Below are positions 51,492 through 62,358 of a stretch of DNA of 64,000 nt, one piece after another. Where the stretch lies: positions 1 to 64,000 of the forward strand of contig NZ_JAHGAW010000012.1 in NCBI RefSeq assembly GCF_018603885.1, written 5' to 3'. Made by a program: the position numbers and the translations under genes. The first letter of the stretch is position 1, and every line of letters starts with the position of its first letter. The notes under the pieces were generated by a model. It did not search any database, was not told the DNA's origin, and saw only the letters and a program-made list of their open reading frames with translations. This DNA comes from Sphingobium nicotianae. Lineage in GTDB: Bacteria > Pseudomonadota > Alphaproteobacteria > Sphingomonadales > Sphingomonadaceae.

Positions 51492-51787
51492 ATGACGGGA
51501 CAAGCTTATGTCTACATCATGGCCAACAAGAGAAACGGCACTATCTATCTGGGTTCCACGATCGATCTGGCAAAGCGGGCCTGGGAGCATCGCAATGAAG
51601 TCGTCGAAGGGTTCACGAAGAAATATCGGTGCCATCTCCTCGTCTGGTTTGAGTGTACGAGAGCTGGGAATCGGCGCGGTTGCGAGAGCGTCGGATGAAA
51701 GAATGGAAGAGAGCCTGGAAGGTGCGGGAGATCGAAGGTCTAAACCTGGAATGGGACGATCTTTACGATCGCGTCGCGCAACCGTGA
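51492..51787 (+). pseudogene. GIY-YIG nuclease gene with one-base deletion
   Basis: From ATG 51492 the product reads AYVYIMANKRNGTIYLGSTI with the GIY-YIG core (YVY...IYLG) and DLAKRAWEHRNEVVEGFTKK, then breaks at 51651-51655. The plus-two frame continues [40 protein letters not shown] and ends TGA 51785-51787. Losing a single G in the GAG-GTG-TAC context explains the break; without it the gene would encode a typical 98-residue stand-alone GIY-YIG protein. Inserted between mdh and sucD and flanked by inverted repeats. Confidence 0.8.
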
Positions 51788-51800
51788 TTGCGTTGGCCAT

Positions 51801-51827
51801 CTGGACCCCGGCCTTCGCCGGGGTGGT
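51801..51827. repeat. Intergenic repeat, right copy flanking the GIY-YIG pseudogene
   Basis: ctggaccccggccttcgccg with internal CCCCGGC-ctt-GCCGGGG type hairpin, near-inverse of 51448-51475. It lies 16 bases before the sucD start. Confidence 0.6.
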
Positions 51828-51842
51828 AGGAACAGGAACGAT

Positions 51843-52727
51843 ATGAGCATCCTCGTCGACAAGAATACCAAGGTCATCACGCAGGGCATGACCGGCGCGA
51901 CCGGCACGTTCCACACCGAGCAGGCGCTGGCCTATGGCACGCAGATGGTCGGCGGCGTGACGCCCGGCAAGGGCGGCACGACCCATATCGGCCTGCCCGT
52001 GTTCGACACGGTCGAGGAGGCCGTCGCCAAGACCGGCGCCACGGCATCGGTCATCTATGTGCCGCCGCCATTCGCCGCGGACTCGATCCTGGAAGCAATC
52101 GACGCGGAAGTGCCGCTGATCGTCACGATCACCGAAGGCATTCCGGTGCTTGACATGGTGCGTGTCAAGCGTGCGCTTTCGGGCTCCAAGTCGCGCCTGA
52201 TCGGTCCCAACTGCCCCGGCGTCCTGACGCCCGGCGAGTGCAAGATCGGCATCATGCCCGGCTCCATCTTCAAGAAGGGCTCGGTCGGCGTTGTTTCGCG
52301 CTCTGGCACGCTTACATATGAAGCTGTGTTCCAGACCAGCAATGCGGGCCTTGGCCAGACCACTGCCGTCGGCATCGGCGGCGACCCGGTCAACGGCACC
52401 AACTTCATCGACGTGCTGGAGCTGTTCCTCGCCGACGACGCCACGACGTCGATCATCATGATCGGCGAGATCGGCGGCAATGCCGAGGAGCAGGCGGCGC
52501 AGTTCCTGATCGACGAGGCGAAGCGCGGCCGCAAGAAGCCGATGGCCGGCTTCATCGCGGGCCGCACGGCGCCTCCGGGCCGCCGCATGGGCCATGCCGG
52601 GGCGATCGTCTCGGGCGGCCAGGGCGGCGCGGAGGACAAGATCGCGGCGATGGAAGCGGCCGGCATCAAAGTGGCGGCGAGCCCTTCCGAGCTCGGCACG
52701 ACCCTGCTCGAGGTACTGAAGGGCTGA
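51843..52727 (+). CDS. sucD: Succinyl-CoA ligase alpha subunit
   Basis: A 294-residue CoA-binding subunit: [72 protein letters not shown] and catalytic His in [14 protein letters not shown]. It catalyses substrate-level phosphorylation with SucC. sucC is not next to it, contrary to the usual sucC-sucD pair; it must lie elsewhere. ATG 51843 follows GGAACG. It precedes sucA by about 100 bases. Confidence 0.97.
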   Translation: MSILVDKNTKVITQGMTGATGTFHTEQALAYGTQMVGGVTPGKGGTTHIGLPVFDTVEEAVAKTGATASVIYVPPPFAADSILEAIDAEVPLIVTITEGIPVLDMVRVKRALSGSKSRLIGPNCPGVLTPGECKIGIMPGSIFKKGSVGVVSRSGTLTYEAVFQTSNAGLGQTTAVGIGGDPVNGTNFIDVLELFLADDATTSIIMIGEIGGNAEEQAAQFLIDEAKRGRKKPMAGFIAGRTAPPGRRMGHAGAIVSGGQGGAEDKIAAMEAAGIKVAASPSELGTTLLEVLKG

Positions 52728-52829
52728 ACATGGTTTACGGGGGTTTCACCATTGGCCGTTAAGCCGGGCCGATTGTGAAGACCGGCCGGGGGTTCCGGCA
52801 CAGGACGTGGCAGGGCAAGGATTCGAGCC

Positions 52830-55652
52830 ATGGGATTTGAGACTCAGGATTTCGTCGGCACGAGCGAGGTCGAGCAGGGCCCGAGTTGGGCGCGCAAGGG
52901 CTGGCCGCTGGACGCGACCGACGACCTGACCGCCGCGCTGGACCCGACGCAGATGCAGGTCGCCATCAAGGCCGCCGCTGCCAAGGCCGGGGCGCCCGCC
53001 GTCTCGGAAGGCGACATCGCGAAGGCCGCCGGCGATAGCATCCGTGCGATGATGCTGATCCGCACCTATCGGGTGCGCGGTCATCTCGCGGCCAATCTCG
53101 ATCCGCTCGGCCTCTCGGCACGCGACCTGCCGGCCGATCTCACGCCGGAATATCACGGCTTCTCGGGCGCCGATCTTGACCGCAAAATCTATGTCGGCGG
53201 CTCGCTCGGCTTCGAGTGGGCGACGATCCGCGAGATCGTCCAGATCCTGCGCGCCAATTATTGCGGCAATGTCGGCCTCGAATATATGCACATCTCCGAT
53301 GTGGAGGAGCGCCGCTTCCTGCAGGACCGCATGGAAGGCAAGGACAAGGAGATCGTCTTCTCCGAGATCGGCAAGAAGGCCATCCTCGCCAAGGTGATCC
53401 AGGCCGAGCAATATGAGAAGTTCCTGGGCCGCAAATATGTCGGCACCAAGCGCTTCGGCCTCGACGGCGGCGAATCCATGATCCCCGCGCTCGAAGCGGT
53501 GATCAAATATGGCGGCCAATATGGCGTGCGCGAGATCGTCTATGGCATGGCTCATCGCGGCCGCCTGAACGTGCTCGCCAATGTGCTGGCCAAGGGGTTC
53601 CGCGTCATCTTCCACGAATTTTCGGGCGGCACCGCCAATCCCGAGGATGTCGGCGGATCGGGCGACGTCAAATATCATCTCGGCACCTCGACCGACCGTG
53701 AGTTCGACGGGATCAGCGTCCACATGTCGCTGGTGCCCAATCCCTCGCATCTCGAGACGGTCGACCCGATCGTGCTCGGCAAGGTGCGGGCGCAGCAGGT
53801 GTTCCGCGACGATATCGGCCCCGGCAAGCACAAGCAGGTGCTGCCGGTGCTCATCCATGGCGACGCGGCCTTTGCCGGCCAGGGCATTGTCTGGGAATGC
53901 TTCGGCTTCTCGGGCGTGCGTGGTTACAATACCGGCGGCTGCATCCACTTCGTCATCAACAACCAGATCGGTTTCACCACCAGCCCGCAATTCTCGCGCG
54001 GCTCGCCTTATCCGAGCGATGTCGCCAAGGGCGTCCAGGCGCCGATCCTGCACGTGAACGGCGACGACCCGGAAGCGGTGACCTTCGCCTGCAAGCTGGC
54101 CGTCGACTATCGCCAGACCTTCCACCGCGACATCGTGATCGATATGTGGTGCTATCGCCGCTTCGGCCACAATGAGGGTGACGAGCCGAGCTTCACCCAG
54201 CCGCTGATGTATGCGCAGATCAAGCAGCATCCGCCGGTCAGCGAAGTCTATGCCGCGCGCCTCAGGGAAGAGGGCGTGATCGACGACGAGTTCCTCAATG
54301 TCACCACCGAGGCCTTCGTCGACCTGCTCGAGGAAGAGTTCGAGGCGGCCAAGACCTACAAGTCCAACCATGCCGACTGGTTCGCCGGTCGCTGGTCGGG
54401 CCTGCACCAGCCCGCCGACGTCGAGACCGCGCGCAAGAATGTCGAGACCGCTATCCCGTCCAAGCTCTTCGAAGGGCTGGGGCGGACATTGACCACCGTG
54501 CCCGAGGGCCACAACGTCCACAAGACGCTGCGCCGCGTGCTCGATGCCAAGGCTGAGATGTTCAAGACCGGCGAGAATTTCGACTGGGCGACCGGCGAGG
54601 CTCTGGCCTTCGGATCACTGCTGTCGGAAGGCTATGGCGTGCGCCTCTCCGGGCAGGATTCGGGGCGCGGCACCTTCAGCCAGCGCCATGCCGTCTGGGT
54701 CGATCAGGAGACCGAGAAGAAATATATCCCGCTGACCACTGTGCCCCACGGCCATTTCGAGGTCTATGACAGCCCGCTCAGCGAATATGGCGTGCTCGGC
54801 TTCGAATATGGCTATGCCATGGCCGACCCGAAGTCACTGGTGCTCTGGGAAGCGCAGTTCGGCGACTTCGCCAATGGCGCGCAGATCGTCATCGATCAGT
54901 ATATCGCCTCGTCGGAATCGAAGTGGCTGCGCGCCAACGGCTTGGTTCTGCTGCTGCCGCATGGCTATGAAGGCCAGGGTCCGGAGCATAGCTCGGCCCG
55001 TCTGGAGCGCTTCCTGCAGCTTTGCGCGGAGGGCAATATCCAGGTCGCCAACTGCACCACGCCGGCAAACTACTTCCACATCCTGCGCCGCCAGATGCTG
55101 CGCTCGTTCCGCAAGCCGCTCATCATCATGACGCCCAAGTCGCTGCTGCGCCACAAGCTGGCGGTCAGCAAGGCCGAGGACTTCATGGGTGACAGGCATT
55201 TCATGCGCCTCCTGTCGGACACCAATGGCGCGGCGGACGCGGAGACGACCCGCCTCGTGCTCTGCTCCGGCAAGGTTGCCTACGACCTCATCGAAGCCCG
55301 CGACGCCGCCGGGGATCAGGGCATCCAGATCGTCCGCATCGAGCAGCTCTATCCCTTCCCGACCGATGCGCTCGCCGCGCGCCTCAAGCGCATGACCAAT
55401 CTCGAGGACGTCGTGTGGTGCCAGGAAGAACCGCGCAACAACGGCAGCTGGTTCTTCGTCGAGCCGTTCATCGAGGAAGCGCTGAAATGCGCCGGCAAGG
55501 CGCCGATGCGCGCCCGCTATGCCGGCCGCAAGGCCGCCGCCTCGCCCGCGACCGGCCTCGCCAAGCGCCATCTCGCCGAGCAGGGCGCGCTGGTCGCCGA
55601 CGCGCTCGGCCACAGCGTGCGCGAAGAAATTCGCCGCCAGAAGAAAGCTTAA
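52830..55652 (+). CDS. sucA: 2-Oxoglutarate dehydrogenase E1 component
   Basis: The 940-residue ThDP-dependent E1 decarboxylates 2-oxoglutarate. Visible: [58 protein letters not shown], ThDP motif near [32 protein letters not shown] and the C-terminal [14 protein letters not shown]. Length and order are typical. The N-terminal 40 residues should carry the E2-binding arm. It is in operon with sucB and lpd. Confidence 0.97.
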   Translation: MGFETQDFVGTSEVEQGPSWARKGWPLDATDDLTAALDPTQMQVAIKAAAAKAGAPAVSEGDIAKAAGDSIRAMMLIRTYRVRGHLAANLDPLGLSARDLPADLTPEYHGFSGADLDRKIYVGGSLGFEWATIREIVQILRANYCGNVGLEYMHISDVEERRFLQDRMEGKDKEIVFSEIGKKAILAKVIQAEQYEKFLGRKYVGTKRFGLDGGESMIPALEAVIKYGGQYGVREIVYGMAHRGRLNVLANVLAKGFRVIFHEFSGGTANPEDVGGSGDVKYHLGTSTDREFDGISVHMSLVPNPSHLETVDPIVLGKVRAQQVFRDDIGPGKHKQVLPVLIHGDAAFAGQGIVWECFGFSGVRGYNTGGCIHFVINNQIGFTTSPQFSRGSPYPSDVAKGVQAPILHVNGDDPEAVTFACKLAVDYRQTFHRDIVIDMWCYRRFGHNEGDEPSFTQPLMYAQIKQHPPVSEVYAARLREEGVIDDEFLNVTTEAFVDLLEEEFEAAKTYKSNHADWFAGRWSGLHQPADVETARKNVETAIPSKLFEGLGRTLTTVPEGHNVHKTLRRVLDAKAEMFKTGENFDWATGEALAFGSLLSEGYGVRLSGQDSGRGTFSQRHAVWVDQETEKKYIPLTTVPHGHFEVYDSPLSEYGVLGFEYGYAMADPKSLVLWEAQFGDFANGAQIVIDQYIASSESKWLRANGLVLLLPHGYEGQGPEHSSARLERFLQLCAEGNIQVANCTTPANYFHILRRQMLRSFRKPLIIMTPKSLLRHKLAVSKAEDFMGDRHFMRLLSDTNGAADAETTRLVLCSGKVAYDLIEARDAAGDQGIQIVRIEQLYPFPTDALAARLKRMTNLEDVVWCQEEPRNNGSWFFVEPFIEEALKCAGKAPMRARYAGRKAAASPATGLAKRHLAEQGALVADALGHSVREEIRRQKKA

Positions 55653-55679
55653 GACCCACACGGGTTCAGGAGGAAAGAC

Positions 55680-56957
<1,278 letters not shown>

Positions 56958-56969
56958 TCATTGACGTCA

Positions 56970-57023
56970 CCCCAGCGGAAGCTGGGGCCTCATGCCGCAG
57001 GAGATGCCAGCTTTCACTGGCAT
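56970..57023. repeat. Two hairpins between sucB and lpd
   Basis: CCCCAGC-ggaa-GCTGGGG (56970-56987) and ATGCCAG-ctttca-CTGGCAT (57004-57023) lie in the 82-base gap. They resemble the sphingomonad palindromic repeat and could tune read-through from sucB into lpd or protect the mRNA. Confidence 0.6.
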
Positions 57024-57039
57024 GACGCCGGAGGGAAAT

Positions 57040-58443
57040 ATGGCAGACCAGTTCGACTATGACGTCCTCGTGATCGGTTCCGGCCCCGGCGGCTATGTCG
57101 CGGCGATCCGCGCCGCGCAACTGGGGCTGAAGACCGCCTGCGCCGAGAGCCGTGAGACGCTCGGCGGTACCTGCCTCAACATCGGCTGCATCCCCTCCAA
57201 GGTGCTGCTCAACGCGTCCGAGTTGTTCAAGGAAGCCAGGAGCGGCACGCTCGCCAGGCATGGCGTCAAGCTCGGCAATGTCGAGCTCGATCTGCCGACC
57301 ATGCTCGCCGACAAGGACGAGGCCGTGAAAGGCCTGACCGGCGGCATCGAATTCCTCTTCAAGAAGAACAAGGTCGACTGGCTGAAAGGCCACGCGACCT
57401 TCACGGACGCCCACGCGGTCGAGGTCGCCGGAAAGAGCGTCACCGCGAAGAATATCATCATTGCGACCGGCTCGTCCGTCACCCCGCTCCCCGGCGTCTC
57501 CGTCGACAATGAGAAGGGCATCGTCGTCGATTCGACCGGCGCACTGAGCTTCGCCAAGGTGCCGGAGCGTTTCGTCGTCATTGGTGGCGGCGTTATCGGG
57601 CTGGAGCTTGGCTCGGTCTGGCAGCGCCTGGGTGCCAAGGTCACCGTCATAGAGTTTCTCGACCAGATCCTGCCCGGCATGGACGGCGAGGTGCGCAAGG
57701 AAGCGGCGAAGATCTTCCTCAAGCAAGGCTTCGAGATCAGGACCAGCACCAAGGTCACCGGCGTCACGGTCAAGGGCAAGAAGGCGAGTGTCACGATCGA
57801 GCCGGCGGAAGGCGGCCCGGCCGAAACGATCGAGGCCGATGCCGTGCTTGTCGCCATTGGCCGCCGTCCCAACACCGAAGGGCTCGGCCTCGACAAGATC
57901 GGCCTGGAGCTCAACAAGCGCGGCCAGATCGAGACCGATCATGAGTTCGCCACCAGGGTGCCCGGTGTATGGGCGGTCGGCGACGTGATTCCCGGCCCGA
58001 TGCTCGCGCACAAGGCCGAAGACGAGGGCATAGCGGTCGCCGAGAATATCGCCGGCCTCACCGGCCTCGTGAACCACGATGTCATCCCGAGCGTCGTCTA
58101 TACGCATCCCGAGATTGCCGGCGTCGGCCTCACCGAAGAAGCGGCGAAAGAGCGCGGTGCGGTCAAGGTCGGCAAGTTCCCGATGCTCGCCAACAGCCGC
58201 GCCAAGGCGATCCACGACACGGATGGCTTCGTGAAGGTCATCGCCGACGCCGCCACCGACAGGGTGCTGGGCGTCTGGATTATCGCCGGCCCCGCCGGCA
58301 CGATGATCGCACAAGCCGCGCAGGCGATGGAATTCGGCGCCTCGTCCGAGGACATCGCTTACACCTGCCATGCCCACCCGACGCACAACGAGGCGCTCAA
58401 GGAAGCGGCGATGGCGGTGCTGGGCAAGCCGATCCATATTTAG
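57040..58443 (+). CDS. lpd: Dihydrolipoamide dehydrogenase
   Basis: The 467-residue E3 flavoprotein reoxidises the lipoyl groups of the OGDH complex. FAD motif VLVIGSGPGGYVAAIRAAQL, redox disulfide GGTCLNIGCIPSKVLLN, NAD motif FVVIGGGVIGLELGSVW, VWAVGDVIPGPMLAHKAEDE and C-terminal HAHPTHNEALKEAA with the His-Glu dyad. ATG 57040 follows GGAGGG; the upstream in-frame ATG at 56992 lies in the hairpin repeat. Last gene of the TCA block. Confidence 0.97.
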   Translation: MADQFDYDVLVIGSGPGGYVAAIRAAQLGLKTACAESRETLGGTCLNIGCIPSKVLLNASELFKEARSGTLARHGVKLGNVELDLPTMLADKDEAVKGLTGGIEFLFKKNKVDWLKGHATFTDAHAVEVAGKSVTAKNIIIATGSSVTPLPGVSVDNEKGIVVDSTGALSFAKVPERFVVIGGGVIGLELGSVWQRLGAKVTVIEFLDQILPGMDGEVRKEAAKIFLKQGFEIRTSTKVTGVTVKGKKASVTIEPAEGGPAETIEADAVLVAIGRRPNTEGLGLDKIGLELNKRGQIETDHEFATRVPGVWAVGDVIPGPMLAHKAEDEGIAVAENIAGLTGLVNHDVIPSVVYTHPEIAGVGLTEEAAKERGAVKVGKFPMLANSRAKAIHDTDGFVKVIADAATDRVLGVWIIAGPAGTMIAQAAQAMEFGASSEDIAYTCHAHPTHNEALKEAAMAVLGKPIHI

Positions 58444-58514
58444 CTTTATAAATTTTTAATTGATTTCTATTTTATATAGCTCTATAAGCTATTTATCAGC
58501 TTATGGAGGACTTC

Positions 58515-59003
58515 ATGAATCTTACGCCTGATCAACATGTTATTATAGCACTTAGAGCTTTATGTGCTGCAAACGAGTCAGCTCGTCGCCTCTTTAAAAG
58601 CTTCGCGGACCGGCAAAAAGACTCGCGAGAGACAACTGTCGAGCGAGCTGCGATTGCGGCTGGCGCTGATTATAATTCGATGGTGCAAGTCTTTAAGCAG
58701 TTGGATAAAATAGGAGTGGGCCGTTTCATTCCTGGCAGGCATGGCTATTCGTCCAGAATCGAATGGAAATTCAGCCTGCGCAGTCTTGGTAGAGTGGCAC
58801 AGGGAGACGGGAGCAGACTTGAAGAGGTGCCCGTTGATGCGGCGGTCGAAGATCGCCTCGTGGAGACCAATGGCAAACCCGCACTTCTAGATCATGAATT
58901 CCAACTGCGAGGAACTCTGAAAATTAAGTTCAGCCTACCTGCAGATTTGACGGAAAAAGAGGCAGCCCGTCTCGGAGCGTTTTTACATACGTTACCTCTC
59001 TAG
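58515..59003 (+). CDS. Orphan protein in an AT-rich patch, unknown
   Basis: A 162-residue protein from ATG 58515, which has a perfect GGAGG five bases upstream (inside an earlier in-frame ATG at 58503). The N-terminal half is helical with a possible winged helix (TVERAAIAAGADYNSMVQVF then LDKIGVGRFIPGRHG), the C-terminal half has LRGTLKIKFSLPADLTEKEA then LGAFLHTLPL. The first 150 bases and the leader (58444-58514) are far richer in A/T than neighbours, and codons such as TTA, ATA appear, so it was probably acquired. No family recognised. Confidence 0.65.
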   Translation: MNLTPDQHVIIALRALCAANESARRLFKSFADRQKDSRETTVERAAIAAGADYNSMVQVFKQLDKIGVGRFIPGRHGYSSRIEWKFSLRSLGRVAQGDGSRLEEVPVDAAVEDRLVETNGKPALLDHEFQLRGTLKIKFSLPADLTEKEAARLGAFLHTLPL

Positions 59004-59041
59004 CAAGCAAACTTCGCCAACAGCGCGCTACAAACGCGCAC

Positions 59042-59632
59042 TCAATAAGGCGGCGACTGACGCGCCCGCTGCGCCTTCGCCGCCTCCGCCCACCATTCGA
59101 GGTCGGCCGCGAAGCGCGGGAAGCTGCGGTCCAGCGCCTCGCCGCCTTCGCCGATCGGATTGGCCTCCTCGTCGAGGCTGGCGGTGATGCCGCCCACCGT
59201 CACCGTGCTGGAGATCACCACCATACCCATTTCCGAGAGTGTTCCATGCCAGATCGAGTTGGACCGCGCACCACCCAGCCGTCCGGCCGAGTAGCTGACG
59301 ATCGCCGCCGGCCGCCAGAACCATTCCTCCAGATAATGATCGGTGAGGTTCTTGAGGCCTGGCTGCATGCCCCAATTATATTCGCCGGTGACGAACAGGA
59401 AGCCGTCCGCCGCGACGATCTGCCGCGCGAGCTTTTCCATCGCCTCGGGCGCCTCGCCGCGCGGATATTCCTTGTACATGCGATCAAGCATCGGCAGCCC
59501 GACCGCCTTGGCATCGATCAGCTCGACCTCATGGCCGCGCCCGCGCAATTGCTCGACGCAATAGCGCGCGAGGCGGATGCCGGCGCGGTCGGCGCGATAG
59601 GAGCCATAGAGAACGAGGAGCTTGAAGGGCAT
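59042..59632 (-). CDS. NADPH-dependent FMN reductase family protein
   Basis: A 196-residue flavodoxin-fold protein: KLLVLYGSYRADRAGIRLAR (phosphate loop), ADGFLFVTGEYNWGMQPGLK with the GEYN motif and AAIVSYSAGRLGGARS. Members are quinone or chromate reductases or azoreductase-like. ATG 59632 (MPFKLLVLYG) fits the family. Upstream antibiotic-monooxygenase-like gene on the same strand is 122 bases away. Confidence 0.93.
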   Translation of the reverse strand: MPFKLLVLYGSYRADRAGIRLARYCVEQLRGRGHEVELIDAKAVGLPMLDRMYKEYPRGEAPEAMEKLARQIVAADGFLFVTGEYNWGMQPGLKNLTDHYLEEWFWRPAAIVSYSAGRLGGARSNSIWHGTLSEMGMVVISSTVTVGGITASLDEEANPIGEGGEALDRSFPRFAADLEWWAEAAKAQRARQSPPY

Positions 59633-59753
59633 GCGCGGCTCCCTGTTGGCGCGAGTCAGGCGGATGGGGCAGCAGCTTAGGCGACCGGCTGCGATAGCGC
59701 GAGCCATGCCTTGAGCCGGGAGGCAGCGTCGACCACCACCTCCCGGTCGATCG

Positions 59754-60071
59754 TCAGCGCTCGAGCGTGAAGGCGACCTCGTAAAGCCCCGGATGCGCTT
59801 CGCCGTAGGCGCGATTGCCCTCGATCAGGCCGCAGGCGTTCAGATGCTCGAACACCCGCCGCGCCGCATCGAGATCGGCGCTCTGGGCATAGTTCACGAC
59901 CCGCCTGCCATCGAGGCTGCGGTGCAGGCTTGCCGAGAGCCATCCGTCGACCTCACGCGAGACCGCCGCGGCGCGGGCGAGATAGTCGATGAGCGGTGTC
60001 TGTTGGCCGGGCGGCACGGTGAAGACGTTGATCTGCGTGATGATGGATGTGTCGGTCTGTATGAGCGGCAT
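59754..60071 (-). CDS. Antibiotic biosynthesis monooxygenase (ABM) fold protein
   Basis: A 105-residue ferredoxin-like protein with ITQINVFTVPPGQQTPLIDY, VDGWLSASLHRSLDGRRVVN and YAQSADLDAARRVFEHL. ABM proteins are cofactor-free monooxygenases or heme-degrading relatives; here no diagnostic residue decides. AGGAGG precedes the ATG. Probably co-transcribed with the FMN reductase. Confidence 0.88.
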   Translation of the reverse strand: MPLIQTDTSIITQINVFTVPPGQQTPLIDYLARAAAVSREVDGWLSASLHRSLDGRRVVNYAQSADLDAARRVFEHLNACGLIEGNRAYGEAHPGLYEVAFTLER

Positions 60072-60339
60072 GGTTGCGCCTCCTGATGAGGGCGAGCGAC
60101 GGGGACGGAGCGATCACGCGGAAAGGGACCATGCGCGCCAAGCCCCGGCCGATCTCGCCGGTTGCTTGTCGCGGGTTCGCCCGGTGGGCGACACGGAGCC
60201 TCTTGCGAGGGAACGGGCTTACCAATGCCGCTCAGGTCCTTTTCGACAGGGAATTTTTAGCGCCCCTTCGAAGGAGCGGCAAGCCAGCATGGCGGCGGCC
60301 AAACTCGACACGCTCCCCGACCCGCTCTAAACCGCCGCG

Positions 60340-61002
60340 ATGACGCCGCCCGACATTCACGTGCCCGTCGGCCCCATCCTGGCCGCGCTCAACATCGTCG
60401 GCACCTTCGTGTTCGCTGCGTCCGGCGCACTGGCGGCCGCGCGACTGCGCCAGACGCTCGTCACTTTCGCCTTCTTCGCGCTCACCACGGGCGTGGGCGG
60501 CGGCACGGTGCGCGATCTCCTGATCGGCGCGCCGGTCTTCTGGGTGCATGACGTGAGCCAGGCACTGATCTGCCTGGGGGCGGCGCTCATCGTCTTCATG
60601 ACGCCCGTGCGCTGGTGGCCGGAGCGTATGCTGGACTGGCTGGATGCGATCGGGCTCGCCGCCTTCGCCGTGTTCGGTACGGCCAAGGCGATCAGCTACG
60701 GCATCCATCCGCTCATCGCCGCGCTGATGGGCGTCTCGACCGCCTGCGTCGGCGGCATCATCCGCGATCTGCTGGCCGGCGTTCCGTCGATCCTGCTGAG
60801 GCCGGAAATCTATGTGACGGCCGCCGCGCTCTCAGCCGGCCTCTATGCGCTGCTGCTGAGCCTCGGCGCGCCCGCCGCTCCTGCCGGCGCGCTCGCGGCG
60901 CTCGCCGGCTTCGCCCTGCGCGCACTGGCGATCGCACGTGGGCTGGCGTTACCTTCCTATGGCGAAGGGCCGGAGGGCGAGCCTGCAGCGCCGCCGGACT
61001 GA
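60340..61002 (+). CDS. TRIC-type channel protein (UPF0126)
   Basis: A 220-residue membrane protein with seven predicted helices in two repeats: LNIVGTFVFAASGALAAARL, ALTTGVGGGTVRDLLIG and the second copy LDAIGLAAFAVFGTAKAI, STACVGGIIRDLLAGVP. The GGG-RDLL repeats are the signature of UPF0126/TRIC proteins, cation channels or transporters in bacteria. No ribosome site is strong. A 268-base gap with no gene lies upstream. Confidence 0.93.
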   Translation: MTPPDIHVPVGPILAALNIVGTFVFAASGALAAARLRQTLVTFAFFALTTGVGGGTVRDLLIGAPVFWVHDVSQALICLGAALIVFMTPVRWWPERMLDWLDAIGLAAFAVFGTAKAISYGIHPLIAALMGVSTACVGGIIRDLLAGVPSILLRPEIYVTAAALSAGLYALLLSLGAPAAPAGALAALAGFALRALAIARGLALPSYGEGPEGEPAAPPD

Positions 61003-61050
61003 AGCGATTCTGAGCGCCGCGCAGACCTCCCGACATCCGGCGACGCAGCC

Positions 61051-61458
61051 TTATCGGCGCTTCGTCTTCGACCGATTGAGGGCGACGGCGGCCTGGACGA
61101 GCGCTGTCAGGGCTTCCTCGTCCACCGCATCGCCTTCATGGAAATCAATCGCGCGGCGGACATTGCCATCCAAGCTGGAATTGAACAGCTTGCTGGGATC
61201 GTCCAGTGTCGCGCCCTTGGCGAAAGTCAGCTTGACGACCGCCTTGTAGGTCTCGCCGGTGCAGATCATGCCGTCGCGATACCAGACCGGCACCCCGCGC
61301 CATTTCCATTCCTCGACCACCTCAGGCTCGGCTTGCCGGATGAGCGCGCGCAGCCTCGCGAGCATCTCGCCCCGCCAGTCGCCAAGGGCGGCGATCCGTT
61401 CGTCGATCAGCTCGGACGGGGACTTTTCCGCCGCCGTTTCGGTTTCCGTCTTGCTCAT
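61051..61458 (-). CDS. DUF1801 family protein
   Basis: A 135-residue protein with PSELIDERIAALGDWRGEML, ARLRALIRQAEPEVVEEWKW, GVPVWYRDGMICTGETYKAV and LTFAKGATLDDPSKLFN, the YdhG/DUF1801 pattern. Frataxin-like fold by family knowledge; some members bind iron. It often sits with SRPBCC and TfoX-like genes in small stress or resistance clusters, as here. Confidence 0.92.
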   Translation of the reverse strand: MSKTETETAAEKSPSELIDERIAALGDWRGEMLARLRALIRQAEPEVVEEWKWRGVPVWYRDGMICTGETYKAVVKLTFAKGATLDDPSKLFNSSLDGNVRRAIDFHEGDAVDEEALTALVQAAVALNRSKTKRR

Positions 61459-61595
61459 CTTTTCCCTCTGTCTCCGCGTCCCGGGACTGCCACGCCCGTC
61501 ATCTGATTAACCATAGTGAGACTCGCCAGCGCCCGGATGCGCCCATTCGTTCGCCCGGTGCCTGGCGCGCGGAGTCGGCTACGCGACATCATCCA

Positions 61596-61967
61596 TCACG
61601 CCATGCCCGCCACGATCGTCTCGAGCTTGGCGAAGAACTGCGCCCAGCCATATCTGGCACCCTGATAAGCCTGTTCCTGATCCGGCCGGAAGCCCCGCTG
61701 CTCCATGCGCAGATGCGTGCCGGTCGCGGTCGGCGTGAGCGTCCAGGTCACGATGCTCTCAAGGCCCATCGCATCCCAGCGATAGGAGAGGGTCTTGTTC
61801 GGCTCGATTTCCATCACCTGGCAATCGACGCTGCCCCAGTCGCCACGGTTCATGAGTCATTCCTCGATGAAGTGCGGCAGGGTCAGCGCCCGCCAGATCT
61901 TCTCGGGCGGATAGGCGAAGTCCCGCTCGACGATCACTGAGCGCAGGTCCGTGGAGGTATTGGTCAT
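61596..61967 (-). pseudogene. SRPBCC (AHSA1-type) protein gene broken by in-frame TGA and deletion
   Basis: MTNTSTDLRSVIVERDFAYP then PEKIWRALTLPHFIEE is the normal start of this family, but TGA (61859-61857) stands where Trp is expected, and about 15 codons normally following are missing. The same frame then resumes LMNRGDWGSVDCQVMEIEPN to KLETIVAGMA at 61596. Because both halves share a frame, a nonsense change plus in-frame deletion explains it. The start overlaps the ArsR stop (ATGA). A functional gene would bind a small hydrophobic ligand. Sequencing error cannot be excluded for the TGA. Confidence 0.7.
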
Positions 61968-62290
61968 TGATCCATCCTTTTCAGCAGATCCTCGAGCTGG
62001 TCGATCCGGCCGTCCCAGAAGCTGGACATATCCTTCGTCCAGTCGACCAGTGGGGCGAGCGCGCGAATCTGCGCGCTGTAATGGGTCTGACGGCCCTCCT
62101 GCCGGTCGTTCACCAGCCCGGCGCGCTTGAGCAGGCCAAGATGCTTGGAGACCGCCGGCTGCGAGACGCCCGCACCCGCCGTCAGCGCGCCGACGGTCTG
62201 CTCGCCCTCGCGGCACAGGCGCTCGAACAGCGCGCGCCGGGTGGGGTCGGCAAGCGTTCGAAAGAGCATGTCCTGCGCATTTTCCATCAT
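61964..62290 (-). CDS. ArsR-family regulator
   Basis: A 108-residue winged-helix protein: FRTLADPTRRALFERLCREG, GVSQPAVSKHLGLLKRAGLV and RQTHYSAQIRALAPLVDWT. The C-terminus (MSSFWDGRIDQLEDLLKRM) is typical of ArsR proteins paired with SRPBCC genes. No metal-binding CxC is present. ATG 62290 or the next ATG three bases on. It overlaps the broken SRPBCC gene, whose expression it presumably controlled. Confidence 0.93.
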   Translation of the reverse strand: MMENAQDMLFRTLADPTRRALFERLCREGEQTVGALTAGAGVSQPAVSKHLGLLKRAGLVNDRQEGRQTHYSAQIRALAPLVDWTKDMSSFWDGRIDQLEDLLKRMDQ

Positions 62291-62358
62291 GATTCATAAC
62301 TCATCGGCTATGGATTGATCCATAACCAAATCGTGATGAATGAGTCAAGCGAGGGAGA

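Noticed and set aside
60180..60310. Glycine-riboswitch-like pieces (gctcagg, cgaaggagcggcaag) before the UPF0126 gene
   Set aside because: The pieces occur in an order and spacing I could not fold into a glycine aptamer, and the first GGGAGAG strand is missing. A covariance-model search would decide.
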